This document shows positions 1 to 8,174 of a DNA stretch of 64,000 nucleotides, piece by piece (position 1 is the stretch's first letter; each line of letters starts with the position of its first letter). Made by a program: the position numbers and the translations under genes. Origin of the DNA: Nocardioides marmoribigeumensis. Its GTDB lineage: Bacteria > Actinomycetota > Actinomycetes > Propionibacteriales > Nocardioidaceae. Location: assembly GCF_031458325.1 (NCBI RefSeq), contig NZ_JAVDYG010000001.1, positions 3,472,001 through 3,536,000 of the forward strand. The letters run 5' to 3'. The notes beneath the pieces are model-generated. The model saw only the letters and a list, made by a program, of their open reading frames with translations. It was not told the origin of the DNA and did not search any database.

Positions 1-339
1 GATGCGGAACCCGAGCCCCGCCAGGGCGCGCTCGGTCCCGGTGGTCTCGGCCAGGCGCTCGCGCGCACCGGGTCGCGCGACGACCGCGAGGTCGTCGACC
101 ACCACGACCGTGTCCTCGACGAACGGCGCGTCGGGCAGGTCGTCGGCGGGCTCGACCTCGACCGTGGCCCAGCCGCCGGCCCGGAACGCGGCGACGTAGT
201 CGGCCCACTGCCGCGCTGCCAGGTCGGGGTCGACCGGCACGCGGTCGATGTGGGTGGTGAGCCCGTCGTCGAAGCGGGGGCCGGGCCGGCGCACGAGCGC
301 CGTGCCCGGTCGGTGGTCGGGCACCTGGGCCGGGGACAT
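1..339 (-). CDS. dimethylargininase (DDAH), 5' part only
   Basis: This is the N-terminal 113 residues of a dimethylarginine dimethylaminohydrolase of the amidinotransferase superfamily, which hydrolyses methylated arginine to citrulline and methylamine. The start ATG is at 337-339 on the minus strand and the frame stays open to base 1, so the rest lies outside the window. Visible family features are the opening segment ALVRRPGPRF, then DDGLTTHIDRVPVD, and the substrate-pocket segment FVEDTVVV near residues 69-76. The catalytic His and Cys would lie in the missing part. The next gene is divergent, 31 bp away. The family call rests on motif recognition only. Confidence 0.8.
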   Translation of the reverse strand, partial: MSPAQVPDHRPGTALVRRPGPRFDDGLTTHIDRVPVDPDLAARQWADYVAAFRAGGWATVEVEPADDLPDAPFVEDTVVVVDDLAVVARPGARERLAETTGTERALAGLGFRI

Positions 340-370
340 GGGCGCAGGCTAACGGGGGTAGGACCCCGCC

Positions 371-1372
371 ATGACCGAGGCACCTTCTCCTGCACCCCTG
401 ACCGTCGCCGTCACCGGACCCACCGGCACGTTCGGCTTCGGGCTCATGCCCCTCCTGCAGGACGACGAGCGCGTCGGCAAGGTCGTCGGCATCGCTCGCC
501 GGCCCTTCGACCCCGGTGAGCACGGGTGGTCGAAGATGGTCTACCGCCAGGGCGACGTGCGCGACCCCGACGCGCTGGCCGAGGCCTTCGCCGGCGCGGA
601 CGCCGTGGTGCACCTGGCCTTCCTCATCGTCGGCGGGTCCAAGGAGACGACGCAGGCGATCAACGTCGAGGGCACGGTCAACGCCTTCCGCGCCGCGGCC
701 GAGGCCGGCGTGAAGCGGTTCGTCTACTCCTCGTCGATCGCCGCCTACGGCTTCCACCCCGACACCCCGGTCGGCATCACCGAGGACTGGCCGACCCGTC
801 CCGCCGACCGGCTCTTCTACGCCCAGGAGAAGGCCGAGCTCGAGCGCCGGCTGGGGGAGGAGGCGGCGCAGCACCCGGAGATCGACGTCTACCTGCTGCG
901 ACCCCCGATCGTCCTGGGCCCGCACGCGGTCGGCGCCAAGGTCGTCCTGCCCGCGCCCCTCGGTGCCCTGGCCAAGGCGATGGCCGGTGGGTGGAAGCGC
1001 CTGCCGGTCCGGGTGCCGGTGGTGGTCGCGGACGTGCCCATCCAGTTCATCCACGAGTCCGACGTCGGCCGGGCCCTCCTGCAGTGCGTCGTCGCGGCCG
1101 GCCCGCCCGGGGCCTACAACATCGCCGCCGACGACGTGGTCAGCAGCGTGCAGATCGCGCGCGAGGTCGGCGCCCGGCCGATCCCGCTCCCGGGCCGGCC
1201 GCTGCACGCCGCGGCCCGCGCGCTGTCGCGCGTCCCCGGCCTGCCGTCGGTGACCGGCTGGGTCGAGGCGCTCGCGCAGCCGATGGTGATGGACACCACC
1301 AAGGCGCGCACGGAGCTCGGGTGGACCCCCGAGCACTCCGGGCTCGACGCCCTGCGCGACACCCTGGGCTGA
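371..1372 (+). CDS. NAD-dependent epimerase/dehydratase (extended SDR)
   Basis: A 333-residue extended short-chain dehydrogenase. The nucleotide-binding motif TGPTGTFG (GxxGxxG type) lies near residue 15, the active-site region is SSSIAAYGF near residue 120, and the catalytic pair is the YxxxK in YAQEKAE near residue 150. The substrate is unknown; relatives act on nucleotide sugars or lipid-linked sugars, but no neighbour points to a pathway. Its stop codon (1370-1372) abuts the stop of the convergent flavoprotein gene, leaving no intergenic terminator. The ATG at 371 fits the family N-terminus. Confidence 0.85.
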   Translation: MTEAPSPAPLTVAVTGPTGTFGFGLMPLLQDDERVGKVVGIARRPFDPGEHGWSKMVYRQGDVRDPDALAEAFAGADAVVHLAFLIVGGSKETTQAINVEGTVNAFRAAAEAGVKRFVYSSSIAAYGFHPDTPVGITEDWPTRPADRLFYAQEKAELERRLGEEAAQHPEIDVYLLRPPIVLGPHAVGAKVVLPAPLGALAKAMAGGWKRLPVRVPVVVADVPIQFIHESDVGRALLQCVVAAGPPGAYNIAADDVVSSVQIAREVGARPIPLPGRPLHAAARALSRVPGLPSVTGWVEALAQPMVMDTTKARTELGWTPEHSGLDALRDTLG

Positions 1373-2557
1373 TCAGACCTTGCCGCGCAGGATGCGGTGG
1401 AAGTAGACGCGGGGGAGGCCGTAGCGGTCGAACAGCCAGGTCGATCGCCTCGGTCGGGTCAGGTCGGGGAAGGGCGTGCTCGGTGCCGGCCGACCGTCCC
1501 GGTCGACCTCGACGAGCAGCAGCCTGCGCCGGCCGGTCGTCACCGGCATGACGGTGTAGCCGTCGTACGCCCGGAGCGCGGTGCCCGCCCGCGCGGCGGC
1601 GAGGTTGTGGGCCAGCACGTCGACCTGCGGGCGGAGCGCCCCGCCGGACGGGCGGGTGCCGAGGTCGGCGCCGTCGCCGATCGCCCAGACCTCGGGGTGG
1701 CGGCGGTGCCGCAGCGTCTCCGGGTCGACGTCGACGAGGCCGGTCTCGGCGCTCGCCAGGCCGCTGTCGGCCACCCACCGCGACGCGCGGTAGTGCGGCA
1801 CCACGTGGGCGAAGTCCACCTCGAGCACCCGGTCGCCGCCCGGCGAGGCGACGGCGACGCTGCGGTGCTCGTCGTCGAGCCCCGTCACCCGGGACTCGCG
1901 CAGCACCTCCACGCCGTACGACGCGAAGGCGCGCTCGAGCGCCTGGTCCGCCCCCTCGTGGCCGGTCGCCGTCTGCCCAGGGAGGACGAGGCGCACGTCG
2001 AGCGAGCCCAGGTGACCCTCCCGCCGCCAGTGGTCGCAGGCCATCAACAGGGGCTTGAGCCCGGTCACCCCACAGGGAGCCGGCTCGGGAGGCACGGTGA
2101 ACAGCACCGAGCCGGCACGCCGCGCGGACAGGTGCCCCCAGACGCGGCCGGCCGAGGGGATGACGAAGGTGGAAGCCGCCCAGCCCGAGGCGTAGGCCGC
2201 CTCGAGCCCGGGCGTCGCGTCCCAGTCCTCCTCCAGACCGGTGCAGAGCACCAGCGAGTGCCAGCCGATCGCGAGCCCCGACCCGGTCGTGAGCGTCGAG
2301 GTCGCCGGGTCGACGGAGGTGACCCGGTCACGGACCCAGACCGCACCCTCGGGCACCACGTCGGCCATCGGGCGCTCGAGCGACGCCATGGACGCCTCAC
2401 CCGCGCCGACGTAGTTGAGCAGCGGGCGGTAGCGGTGCACCTGGTTCGGCTCGACGACCGCCACGTCCCGGGCGCCGTTGCGCAGCAGGCGCGCCGCCAG
2501 CGAGATCCCGGCGTTGCCGCCGCCCACGATCACCACGTCGTGCTGCTGCACGTCCAC
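1373..2557 (-). CDS. FAD-dependent oxidoreductase, sulfide:quinone reductase-like
   Basis: A 394-residue flavoprotein of the disulfide-reductase fold. The dinucleotide-binding motif is VVIVGGGNAGIS at residues 6-17, a second FAD motif is VWAIGDGADLG in the C-terminal half, and the tail YFHRILRGK resembles the membrane-associated tail of SQR proteins. A cysteine lies in the mid-protein segment PAPCGVTGLKP. The start chosen is GTG at 2557, because GAGGGAG (2563-2569) sits 5 nt upstream; a longer ATG frame beginning at 2626 would overlap the citrate synthase gene. Quinone-linked sulfide oxidation is inferred from family, and the exact set of catalytic cysteines was not confirmed. It is downstream of citA on the same strand. 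Confidence 0.75.
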   Translation of the reverse strand: MDVQQHDVVIVGGGNAGISLAARLLRNGARDVAVVEPNQVHRYRPLLNYVGAGEASMASLERPMADVVPEGAVWVRDRVTSVDPATSTLTTGSGLAIGWHSLVLCTGLEEDWDATPGLEAAYASGWAASTFVIPSAGRVWGHLSARRAGSVLFTVPPEPAPCGVTGLKPLLMACDHWRREGHLGSLDVRLVLPGQTATGHEGADQALERAFASYGVEVLRESRVTGLDDEHRSVAVASPGGDRVLEVDFAHVVPHYRASRWVADSGLASAETGLVDVDPETLRHRRHPEVWAIGDGADLGTRPSGGALRPQVDVLAHNLAAARAGTALRAYDGYTVMPVTTGRRRLLLVEVDRDGRPAPSTPFPDLTRPRRSTWLFDRYGLPRVYFHRILRGKV

Positions 2558-2609
2558 CTCAGCTCCCTCGGGCCCGACCTCTGGTCCAGGGCTCAGCCGA
2601 CCCGCGAGC

Positions 2610-3752
2610 TCACTCGTCGGCGCCACCCACGAGCTCGTCGGCCGCGGACGTGTCGCCCCAGGCCTCGTTCCAGCCCTCGATCTCGCTGGCCGGCCGTGTG
2701 CTCGGGCCGGTGTAGATCGCGGAGGGCCGGATCAGGCGCCCGGTGGTCTTCTGCTCGAGGATGTGGGCCGACCAGCCACCCGTGCGCGCACAGGTGAACA
2801 TCGAGGTGAACATGTTGGCCGGCACCTCGGCGAAGTCGAGGACGATGGCCGCCCAGAACTCCACGTTGGTCTCCAGCACACGGTCGGGGCGGCGCTCGCG
2901 CAGCTCCTTGAGCGCGGCCTGCTCGAGCCGCTCGGCCACCTCGTAGCGGGGCGCACCCAGCTCCTTCGCCGTACGACGGAGCACGCGGGCGCGCGGGTCC
3001 TCGGCGCGGTAGACGCGGTGACCGAAGCCCATCAGGCGCTCGCCGTCGTCGAGCAGCTTCTTGACGTAGGCGTCGGCGTCGCCGGACTTCTCGACGTCCT
3101 CGATCATGCCGAGCACGCGCGAGGGCGCGCCGCCGTGCAGCGGGCCGCTCATCGCGCCGATCGCACCGGAGAACGCGGCCGCGACGTCGGCGCCGGTCGA
3201 GGTGATCACGCGGGCGGTGAAGGTGGAGGCGTTCATGCCGTGCTCGGCCGCGCTGCTCCAGTAGGCGTCGATCGCCTTGACGTGCTTGGGGTCCGCCTCG
3301 CCCTTCCACCGGGTCAGGAACTTCTCGGCCAGCGTCGAGCCCTTGTCGACCTCGGCCTGCGGGACGATCGGCTTGCCGAGCCCGCGGGCGGCCTGGGCGG
3401 CGTACGACAGGACCATGACGGCGACGCGGGCCAGGTCGGTGCGCGCCTGCTCGTCGGAGATGTCGTAGGTCTGGCCCATGCCCAGCATCGGCGCGAGCAT
3501 CGCGACCGCGGACTGCACGTCGGCCCGGACGTCGCCGGTGTGGATGGGCAGCGTGTAGGGCTCGGCGGGCGGGAGACCGGGCTCGAACTTCCCGTCGATG
3601 AGCAGGCCCCAGACCTTCTCGAACGGGATGCGGCCGACGATCTCCTCGATGTCGACACCGCGGTAGCGGAGCGCGGAGCCCTCCTTGTCGGGCTCTGCGA
3701 TCTGGGTCTCGAACGCGACGACGCCCTCGAGCCCGTGGTGTACCTCGGTCAT
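2610..3752 (-). CDS. citA: citrate synthase 2
   Basis: A 380-residue citrate synthase that condenses oxaloacetate with acetyl-CoA. It closely follows the actinobacterial CitA (M. tuberculosis Rv0889c type): GLDGVVAF-like opening, ALRYRGVDIE, SGPLHGGAP (active-site His), MGFGHRVYRAEDPRA, and ANMFTSMFTCARTGGW near the end. The ATG at 3752 follows AAGGAGG, which decides it over a frame that is 38 codons longer. It is divergent from pdxH with 61 bp between them. It could serve as a methylcitrate synthase, but the sequence looks closer to CitA. Confidence 0.92.
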   Translation of the reverse strand: MTEVHHGLEGVVAFETQIAEPDKEGSALRYRGVDIEEIVGRIPFEKVWGLLIDGKFEPGLPPAEPYTLPIHTGDVRADVQSAVAMLAPMLGMGQTYDISDEQARTDLARVAVMVLSYAAQAARGLGKPIVPQAEVDKGSTLAEKFLTRWKGEADPKHVKAIDAYWSSAAEHGMNASTFTARVITSTGADVAAAFSGAIGAMSGPLHGGAPSRVLGMIEDVEKSGDADAYVKKLLDDGERLMGFGHRVYRAEDPRARVLRRTAKELGAPRYEVAERLEQAALKELRERRPDRVLETNVEFWAAIVLDFAEVPANMFTSMFTCARTGGWSAHILEQKTTGRLIRPSAIYTGPSTRPASEIEGWNEAWGDTSAADELVGGADE

Positions 3753-3813
3753 TCCGCCTCCTTGGCAGTTTGCGTGACGCTGGGCATTCTGCCCCACGAC
3801 TACATTCGGCGAC

Positions 3814-4515
3814 ATGGCCGACGCCTCCGAGGACCTGAGCCCCGACGACCTGCCCGCCGCCGGCACCCACCGGTCCGCGGACCTCCGGGCCGTGCGCGAG
3901 GACTACTCGCTGGCCGGGCTGTCCGAGGAGGAGGCCGGCGACGACCCGTTCGCGCTGCTGCGGCGGTGGATGGACGACGCGATCGAGGCCGACCTCTACG
4001 ACCCCACCGCGATGGTGGTGAGCACCGTCGGCGACGACGGGCGACCGTCCTCGCGCATGGTGCTGTGCAAGGGGTTCGACGAGCGGGGGCTGGTGTTCTA
4101 CACCAACCAGCAGTCCCGCAAGGGCCAGGAGCTGGGGGAGCACCCCGACTGCGCACTGCTCTTCCCCTGGCACCCCCTGCAGCGCCAGGTGCGCATCGAG
4201 GGCACGGCCTCGGTGGTCGACGCGGGGGAGAGCGACGAGTACTTCGCCTCCCGTCCCCGCCCCTCCCAGCTCGGCGCCGTCGCCTCCCCGCAGTCGCAGC
4301 GGGTGGCGTCACGCGAGGCGCTGGACCAGCGGCTCGCCGCCCTCGAGGAGCAGTACGACGGCCAGGACGTCCCGCGGCCGCCGCAGTGGGGCGGCTACCG
4401 CGTCGCCCCGACGTACTTCGAGTTCTGGCAGGGCCGCAAGGGGCGCCTGCACGACCGGGTGGTCTTCGAGAAGTGCGACGACGGCTCCTGGGAGCGCTAC
4501 CGCCTGGCTCCCTGA
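3814..4515 (+). CDS. pdxH: pyridoxamine 5'-phosphate oxidase
   Basis: A 233-residue FMN enzyme that oxidises pyridoxine or pyridoxamine 5'-phosphate to pyridoxal 5'-phosphate. Family segments are RMVLCKGFDERGLVFYTN (FMN and substrate binding), the QRQVRIEG strand, SRPRPSQLGA and the C-terminal signature EFWQGRKGRLHDR. The N-terminal ~30 residues are acidic and variable as usual. It is divergent from citA. A -10-like TACATT at 3801-3806 lies 7 nt before the ATG, so the mRNA may be leaderless; no good -35 box was found. Confidence 0.95.
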   Translation: MADASEDLSPDDLPAAGTHRSADLRAVREDYSLAGLSEEEAGDDPFALLRRWMDDAIEADLYDPTAMVVSTVGDDGRPSSRMVLCKGFDERGLVFYTNQQSRKGQELGEHPDCALLFPWHPLQRQVRIEGTASVVDAGESDEYFASRPRPSQLGAVASPQSQRVASREALDQRLAALEEQYDGQDVPRPPQWGGYRVAPTYFEFWQGRKGRLHDRVVFEKCDDGSWERYRLAP

Positions 4516-4616
4516 GCGCGCCGTCCCTCCGGTCCCGGGTAGTAGATCGGAGCTTCATCCGGCGTTGTGCCACGTGCGAAGCGACCACAACCTGCAGAAA
4601 GCAGTGTCAGGAAAAG

Positions 4617-4645
4617 TTGACAACCTGCAGTACGTCAGGTTTACT
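4617..4645 (+). promoter_or_regulatory. strong promoter of the HTH/Clp-N pair, leaderless
   Basis: The -35 box TTGACA (4617-4622), a 17-nt spacer and the -10 box TTTACT (4640-4645) form the clearest promoter in the window. The start codon begins 6 nt after the -10, so the predicted transcript starts at or next to the ATG. The spacer is filled by a 16-bp dyad, CCTG-N2-GTAC-N2-CAGG (4624-4639). The 11-mer ACAACCTGCAG occurs at 4587-4597 and 4620-4630, 33 bp apart (about three helical turns). A repressor, possibly the HTH protein itself, could bind here. Confidence 0.7.
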
Positions 4646-4651
4646 TGACGC

Positions 4652-4870
4652 ATGGACGACGCCCGAGGACTCTCCGACGCCGCCGCCGACGCCGTGAGCG
4701 GAGACCCGGAGACGGGTCTGGCCGCGGTGCGCGCCCTCCGGGCACTCGCCGACCAGCTCGAGGACATCCAGGTCCGCAACGCGCGGGCCCGGGGCATGAG
4801 CTGGCAGGCGATCGCCGACGTGCTGCAGGTCAGCCGTCAGGCCGTCCACCAGAAGCACGCCCGCGACTGA
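4652..4870 (+). CDS. small helix-turn-helix protein
   Basis: A 72-residue protein with an acidic helical N-terminus and a C-terminal HTH, GMSWQAIADVLQVSRQAVHQ (about residues 49-68), followed only by KHARD. Small proteins of this kind are common in actinobacteria beside genes for ClpC N-domain proteins. It probably binds DNA as a dimer. The ATG at 4652 sits directly behind the -10 box. The following gene starts 61 bp downstream on the same strand, so the two are likely co-transcribed. The target is unknown; the dyad in its own promoter is the first candidate. Confidence 0.8.
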   Translation: MDDARGLSDAAADAVSGDPETGLAAVRALRALADQLEDIQVRNARARGMSWQAIADVLQVSRQAVHQKHARD

Positions 4871-4931
4871 CGACGCGCCCGGGACCCCGGTGTCGCGCCC
4901 GCGGGCCCCGACCTGCCTTCAGGAGGCACCC

Positions 4932-5711
4932 ATGTTTTCCCGACTCGACAACACGACCCGCATCGCCCTGATGCAAGCGTCCGAGGAGGCCCGCGACCTG
5001 GGTCACCCGACCCTGGGACCGGAGCACCTGCTGCTCGGTCTCCTCTCCGACCGGCGCAGCTCCGTCGCGGACCTGCTGCTCGCGCACGGCCTCTCCTTCG
5101 AGGGGTGCCGCGAGGCGGTCGTCACCTTCCACCGCGACCACCCCGCGCTCGACGAGGCACCCGCCTCCGAGGAGCCGGCGGGCGAGTCGCCCGACTCCGG
5201 CCCGGCCCAGGCCTACGAGGAGGACCGTGAGGCCCTCCGCGCCCTGGGCATCGACCTCGACCGCGTGCGCGAGGCGGTCCGCTCGACCTTCGGCGGCGAC
5301 CTCGCCGAGGGCTGGGGCGGTCGCCCGGACCGTCGCGGCCGGGGGCGCGGTCGCGGCCGCGGTCCGTACGCCGGCCCGCACCGTCACGGTCACGGCCGTG
5401 GGCGTCGCGGCCCCCGCGGGGGCGGCGGCCCGTTCGGCCGGCCCTTCCGTGACTCGCTCAAGGACGTCCTGCGCGACACGATGCGCTCGCTGGCCGTGGA
5501 GCGCGTCGAGGAGCGGATCGAGGGACGCTTCGAGGGGCGGCCCGAGCGGGGGGAGCGCGGCCCCGGTCGCGGTCGCCGCGGGCCAGGTCGGCTCGACGTC
5601 GAGCGGGTGCTGCTCGCGCTGCTCGACAACCCCGACCCGGCGCTACGGGCCGCGGTCGCCGGGCTGGACGTCGACGGCGTACGGCGGGCGCTCGGCACGG
5701 TCGACGCCTGA
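4932..5711 (+). CDS. Clp N-domain protein with Arg/Gly-rich linker
   Basis: A 259-residue protein whose first ~75 residues form a Clp repeat N-domain (MFSRLDNTTRIALMQASEEA, then GPEHLLLGLL), the substrate and adaptor-binding module of ClpC/ClpA. There is no AAA+ domain. A second, partial Clp-N-like stretch (YEEDREALRALGIDLDRVREAV) is followed by a very basic RG-rich and His-rich segment (about residues 130-175) and a C-terminal helix pair. ATG 4932 is fixed by AGGAGG at 4921-4926; an upstream ATG at 4890 would lack this. It may act as a Clp adaptor or stress sensor. The RG-rich segment suggests RNA binding (inference). Confidence 0.8.
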   Translation: MFSRLDNTTRIALMQASEEARDLGHPTLGPEHLLLGLLSDRRSSVADLLLAHGLSFEGCREAVVTFHRDHPALDEAPASEEPAGESPDSGPAQAYEEDREALRALGIDLDRVREAVRSTFGGDLAEGWGGRPDRRGRGRGRGRGPYAGPHRHGHGRGRRGPRGGGGPFGRPFRDSLKDVLRDTMRSLAVERVEERIEGRFEGRPERGERGPGRGRRGPGRLDVERVLLALLDNPDPALRAAVAGLDVDGVRRALGTVDA

Positions 5712-5744
5712 GGTTTCGAGGCTCGGCTAGCGCCTCGCACCTCA
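5709..5744. repeat. REP-like hairpin after the Clp-N gene
   Basis: The stop codon begins a nested inverted repeat: TGAGGT (5709-5714) pairs with ACCTCA (5739-5744), and CGAGGC (5717-5722) pairs with GCCTCG (5732-5737). The sequence resembles the dispersed intergenic palindromes of Nocardioides-type genomes built around TTTCGAGGCTCG and CCTCAACCA. It may also terminate transcription ahead of the TetR promoter, but there is no T-run. Confidence 0.5.
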
Positions 5745-5766
5745 ACCAACGCCGAGGACGACCTAC

Positions 5767-5795
5767 TTGTGAGTGAGCGCTCACTCACTTACGCT
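5767..5795 (+). promoter_or_regulatory. TetR promoter with a perfect 20-bp operator
   Basis: GTGAGTGAGCGCTCACTCAC at 5769-5788 is a perfect palindrome. It lies between a -35-like TTGTGA (5767-5772) and a -10-like TACGCT (5790-5795) spaced by 17 nt. The ATG of the downstream TetR gene is at 5803, 7 nt after the -10, so the transcript is probably leaderless. A TetR dimer bound to this site would block the promoter; autoregulation of the TetR-ABC operon is the simple reading. Confidence 0.8.
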
Positions 5796-5802
5796 GGGCG
5801 GC

Positions 5803-6444
5803 ATGTCACCCCGCGCCACCCCGATGCCCCCCGAGGAGCGTCGCCGCGCACTCGTCGCGGCGACGCTCCCGCTCCTGATGGAGCACGGGCGGTCGGTCAC
5901 CAGCCGTCAGATCGCCGACGCGGCCGGCGTCGCCGAGGGCACGATCTTCCGGGCCTTCGCGTCCAAGGACGACCTGCTCGAGGCGGCGGCGCTGAGCGCG
6001 CTCGACCCGTCCCCGCTGGTCGAGGCGATCGGGCAGATCCCGCTCGACCAGTCGCTGCGCGACCGGATGCTCGCGCTCACCGAGCTCTACCGCGAGCGCT
6101 TCCACCGCGTCGGCGGCGTCATGCGCGCGATGGGGTGGATGGGCCCGCCCGCGATGCACCTGCGCAAGCACCACGGCGCCCCGGCGTCGTGCAGCCCCAG
6201 CCAGCAAGAGGTCAGGTCCTGGCGCACCGCCGCCGACGGGGCGATCGACCGGCTCTTCCTCGACGACGCGCAGGAGCTGCGGGTCAGCCCGCACCAGGCG
6301 GGGCGACTGCTCTGGATGCTCACCTTCTCCGGCTCCCACCCCGAGCTCTCGGGCGGCGAGCCCCTCACCGCCGACGACATCGTGGACACCGTCCTCCACG
6401 GCGTCCTCAAGACGCCCGACCGAGTCTCCCGGGAGGCCCTGTGA
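5803..6444 (+). CDS. TetR-family regulator of the ABC exporter operon
   Basis: A 213-residue TetR-type repressor. The N-terminal HTH is [20 protein letters not shown] (about residues 33-52), followed by SKDDLLEAA. The remainder is the variable ligand-binding helical domain. ATG 5803 follows the palindromic operator; a GTG frame 10 codons upstream would start inside the operator. The stop overlaps the GTG of the first ABC subunit (GTGA), so repressor and exporter are translated together. The ligand is probably a substrate of the exporter (inference). Confidence 0.9.
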   Translation: MSPRATPMPPEERRRALVAATLPLLMEHGRSVTSRQIADAAGVAEGTIFRAFASKDDLLEAAALSALDPSPLVEAIGQIPLDQSLRDRMLALTELYRERFHRVGGVMRAMGWMGPPAMHLRKHHGAPASCSPSQQEVRSWRTAADGAIDRLFLDDAQELRVSPHQAGRLLWMLTFSGSHPELSGGEPLTADDIVDTVLHGVLKTPDRVSREAL

Positions 6445-8174
6445 ACCTCGTCCGTCTCGCCCGCGACTTCCTCGCGCCCTACCGCTCCGCGGTCACCGCG
6501 ATCGTGCTGCTCCAGCTGGTCAACGTCGTCGGCATGCTCTACCTCCCGAGCCTCAACGCCGACATCATCGACAAGGGCGTGGTGACCGGAAACACCGGCT
6601 ACATCGTCCGCACCGGCGGCTGGATGCTGCTGATCTCGCTCGCCTCGATCGTCGCCGCGGCGTCGGCGGTCTGGTTCGGTGCGCGCACCGGCATGGGCGT
6701 CGGACGCGACCTGCGCACGGCGCTGTTCCGCCGCGTGGAGTCGTTCTCCACCCGCGAGGTCGAGCACTTCGGCGCCCCGTCGCTGATCACCCGCACCACC
6801 AACGACGTGCAGCAGGTCCAGATGCTCGTGGTGATGGGGCTCAACATGTTCGTCTCGGCCCCGATCATGCTCGTCGGCGGCGTCCTCATGGCGATGCGCG
6901 AGGACCTCGGCCTCTCGTGGATCGTGGCCGTGCTCCTGCCCACGCTGATCCTGGCGCTGGGCTTCATCGCCTCCCGGATGGTGCCCTCGTTCCGGGCCAT
7001 GCAGGAGCGGATCGACCAGGTCAACCGGGTGCTGCGCGAGCAGATCACCGGCATCCGCGTGGTCCGCGCGTTCGTGCGCGAGCCCTACGAGCGCGAGCGT
7101 TTCGCCCGCGACAACCAGGACCTCACCGACGTCTCGATGCGCGCCGGGCGCTGGTTCGCCGCGATGTTCCCGACCGTCTTCACGATCCTCAACCTGTCGA
7201 TGGTCGCGGTGCTGTGGTTCGGCGGCCACCGGGTCGACGCCGGCACCACCCAGGTCGGCCAGCTGACGGCCTTCCTGTCCTACCTCGCCCAGATCCTCAT
7301 GTCGGTGATGATGGCGACCTTCATGCTGATGATGGTGCCCCGCTCGGCGGTCTGCGCCGACCGCATCACCGAGGTGCTCGAGACCGAGTCCAGCGTGCCC
7401 GAGATCGCGGGCGAGCCGTTGGCCGTGGCCGGCGAGGGCGTGCTCGAGCTCGACCACGTCTCGTTCTCCTACCCCGGCGCCGAGGTGCCCGTCCTCCGCG
7501 ACGTCTCACTGACCGCCAGGCCGGGCCGCACGGTCGCCGTGATCGGCTCCACCGGTGCGGGCAAGTCGACGCTGGTCAACCTCGTCCCCCGTCTCTTCGA
7601 CGTGACCGCCGGCGCGGTGCGGGTCGACGGCGTCGACGTACGCCGGCTCGCGCCCGAGGTGCTCTGGCGCACGGTGGGCCTCGTCCCCCAGAAGGCGTTC
7701 CTGTTCTCCGGCACGGTGGGCAGCAACATCCGGCACGGCAAGCAGGACGCCACCGACGAGGAGGTCTGGGAGGCGCTGCGCATCGCCCAGGCCGACGACT
7801 TCGTCGAGCGGATGGGTGGGCTCGACGCGGCGGTCGCGCAGGGCGGGACCAACGTGTCCGGCGGCCAGCGGCAGCGCCTGGCGATCGCGCGAGCACTGGT
7901 CGGCCGGCCCTCGATCTACCTCTTCGACGACTGCTTCTCGGCCCTCGACGTGGGGACGGAGGCGAGGCTCAGAGCGGCCCTTCGGCCCCTGGCCGCGGAC
8001 GCCACGGTCGTCGTCGTGGCGCAGCGGGTCTCGAGCATCCGCGAGGCCGACGAGATCGTGGTGCTCGACGACGGCGAGGTGGTCGGGCGCGGGCGCCACG
8101 ACGAGCTGCTCGAGACCTGCGAGACCTACCAGGAGATCGTCGCCTCCCAGGCGAGCGCGGAGGAGGCGGCGTGA
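6441..8174 (+). CDS. ABC exporter subunit A (degenerate ATP site)
   Basis: A 577-residue half transporter: a six-helix membrane domain (about 1-310), then an ATPase domain. Walker A is GSTGAGKST and the signature is [15 protein letters not shown], but the Walker B motif ends in FDDCFSALD (Asp in place of the catalytic Glu) and the H-loop His is Gln (VVAQRVSSI). That pattern marks the subunit carrying the degenerate Walker B and switch residues in heterodimeric exporters of the BmrCD or TM287/288 type. GTG 6441 overlaps the TetR stop. The substrate is unknown; drug or lipid export is typical. Confidence 0.92.
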   Translation: MNLVRLARDFLAPYRSAVTAIVLLQLVNVVGMLYLPSLNADIIDKGVVTGNTGYIVRTGGWMLLISLASIVAAASAVWFGARTGMGVGRDLRTALFRRVESFSTREVEHFGAPSLITRTTNDVQQVQMLVVMGLNMFVSAPIMLVGGVLMAMREDLGLSWIVAVLLPTLILALGFIASRMVPSFRAMQERIDQVNRVLREQITGIRVVRAFVREPYERERFARDNQDLTDVSMRAGRWFAAMFPTVFTILNLSMVAVLWFGGHRVDAGTTQVGQLTAFLSYLAQILMSVMMATFMLMMVPRSAVCADRITEVLETESSVPEIAGEPLAVAGEGVLELDHVSFSYPGAEVPVLRDVSLTARPGRTVAVIGSTGAGKSTLVNLVPRLFDVTAGAVRVDGVDVRRLAPEVLWRTVGLVPQKAFLFSGTVGSNIRHGKQDATDEEVWEALRIAQADDFVERMGGLDAAVAQGGTNVSGGQRQRLAIARALVGRPSIYLFDDCFSALDVGTEARLRAALRPLAADATVVVVAQRVSSIREADEIVVLDDGEVVGRGRHDELLETCETYQEIVASQASAEEAA

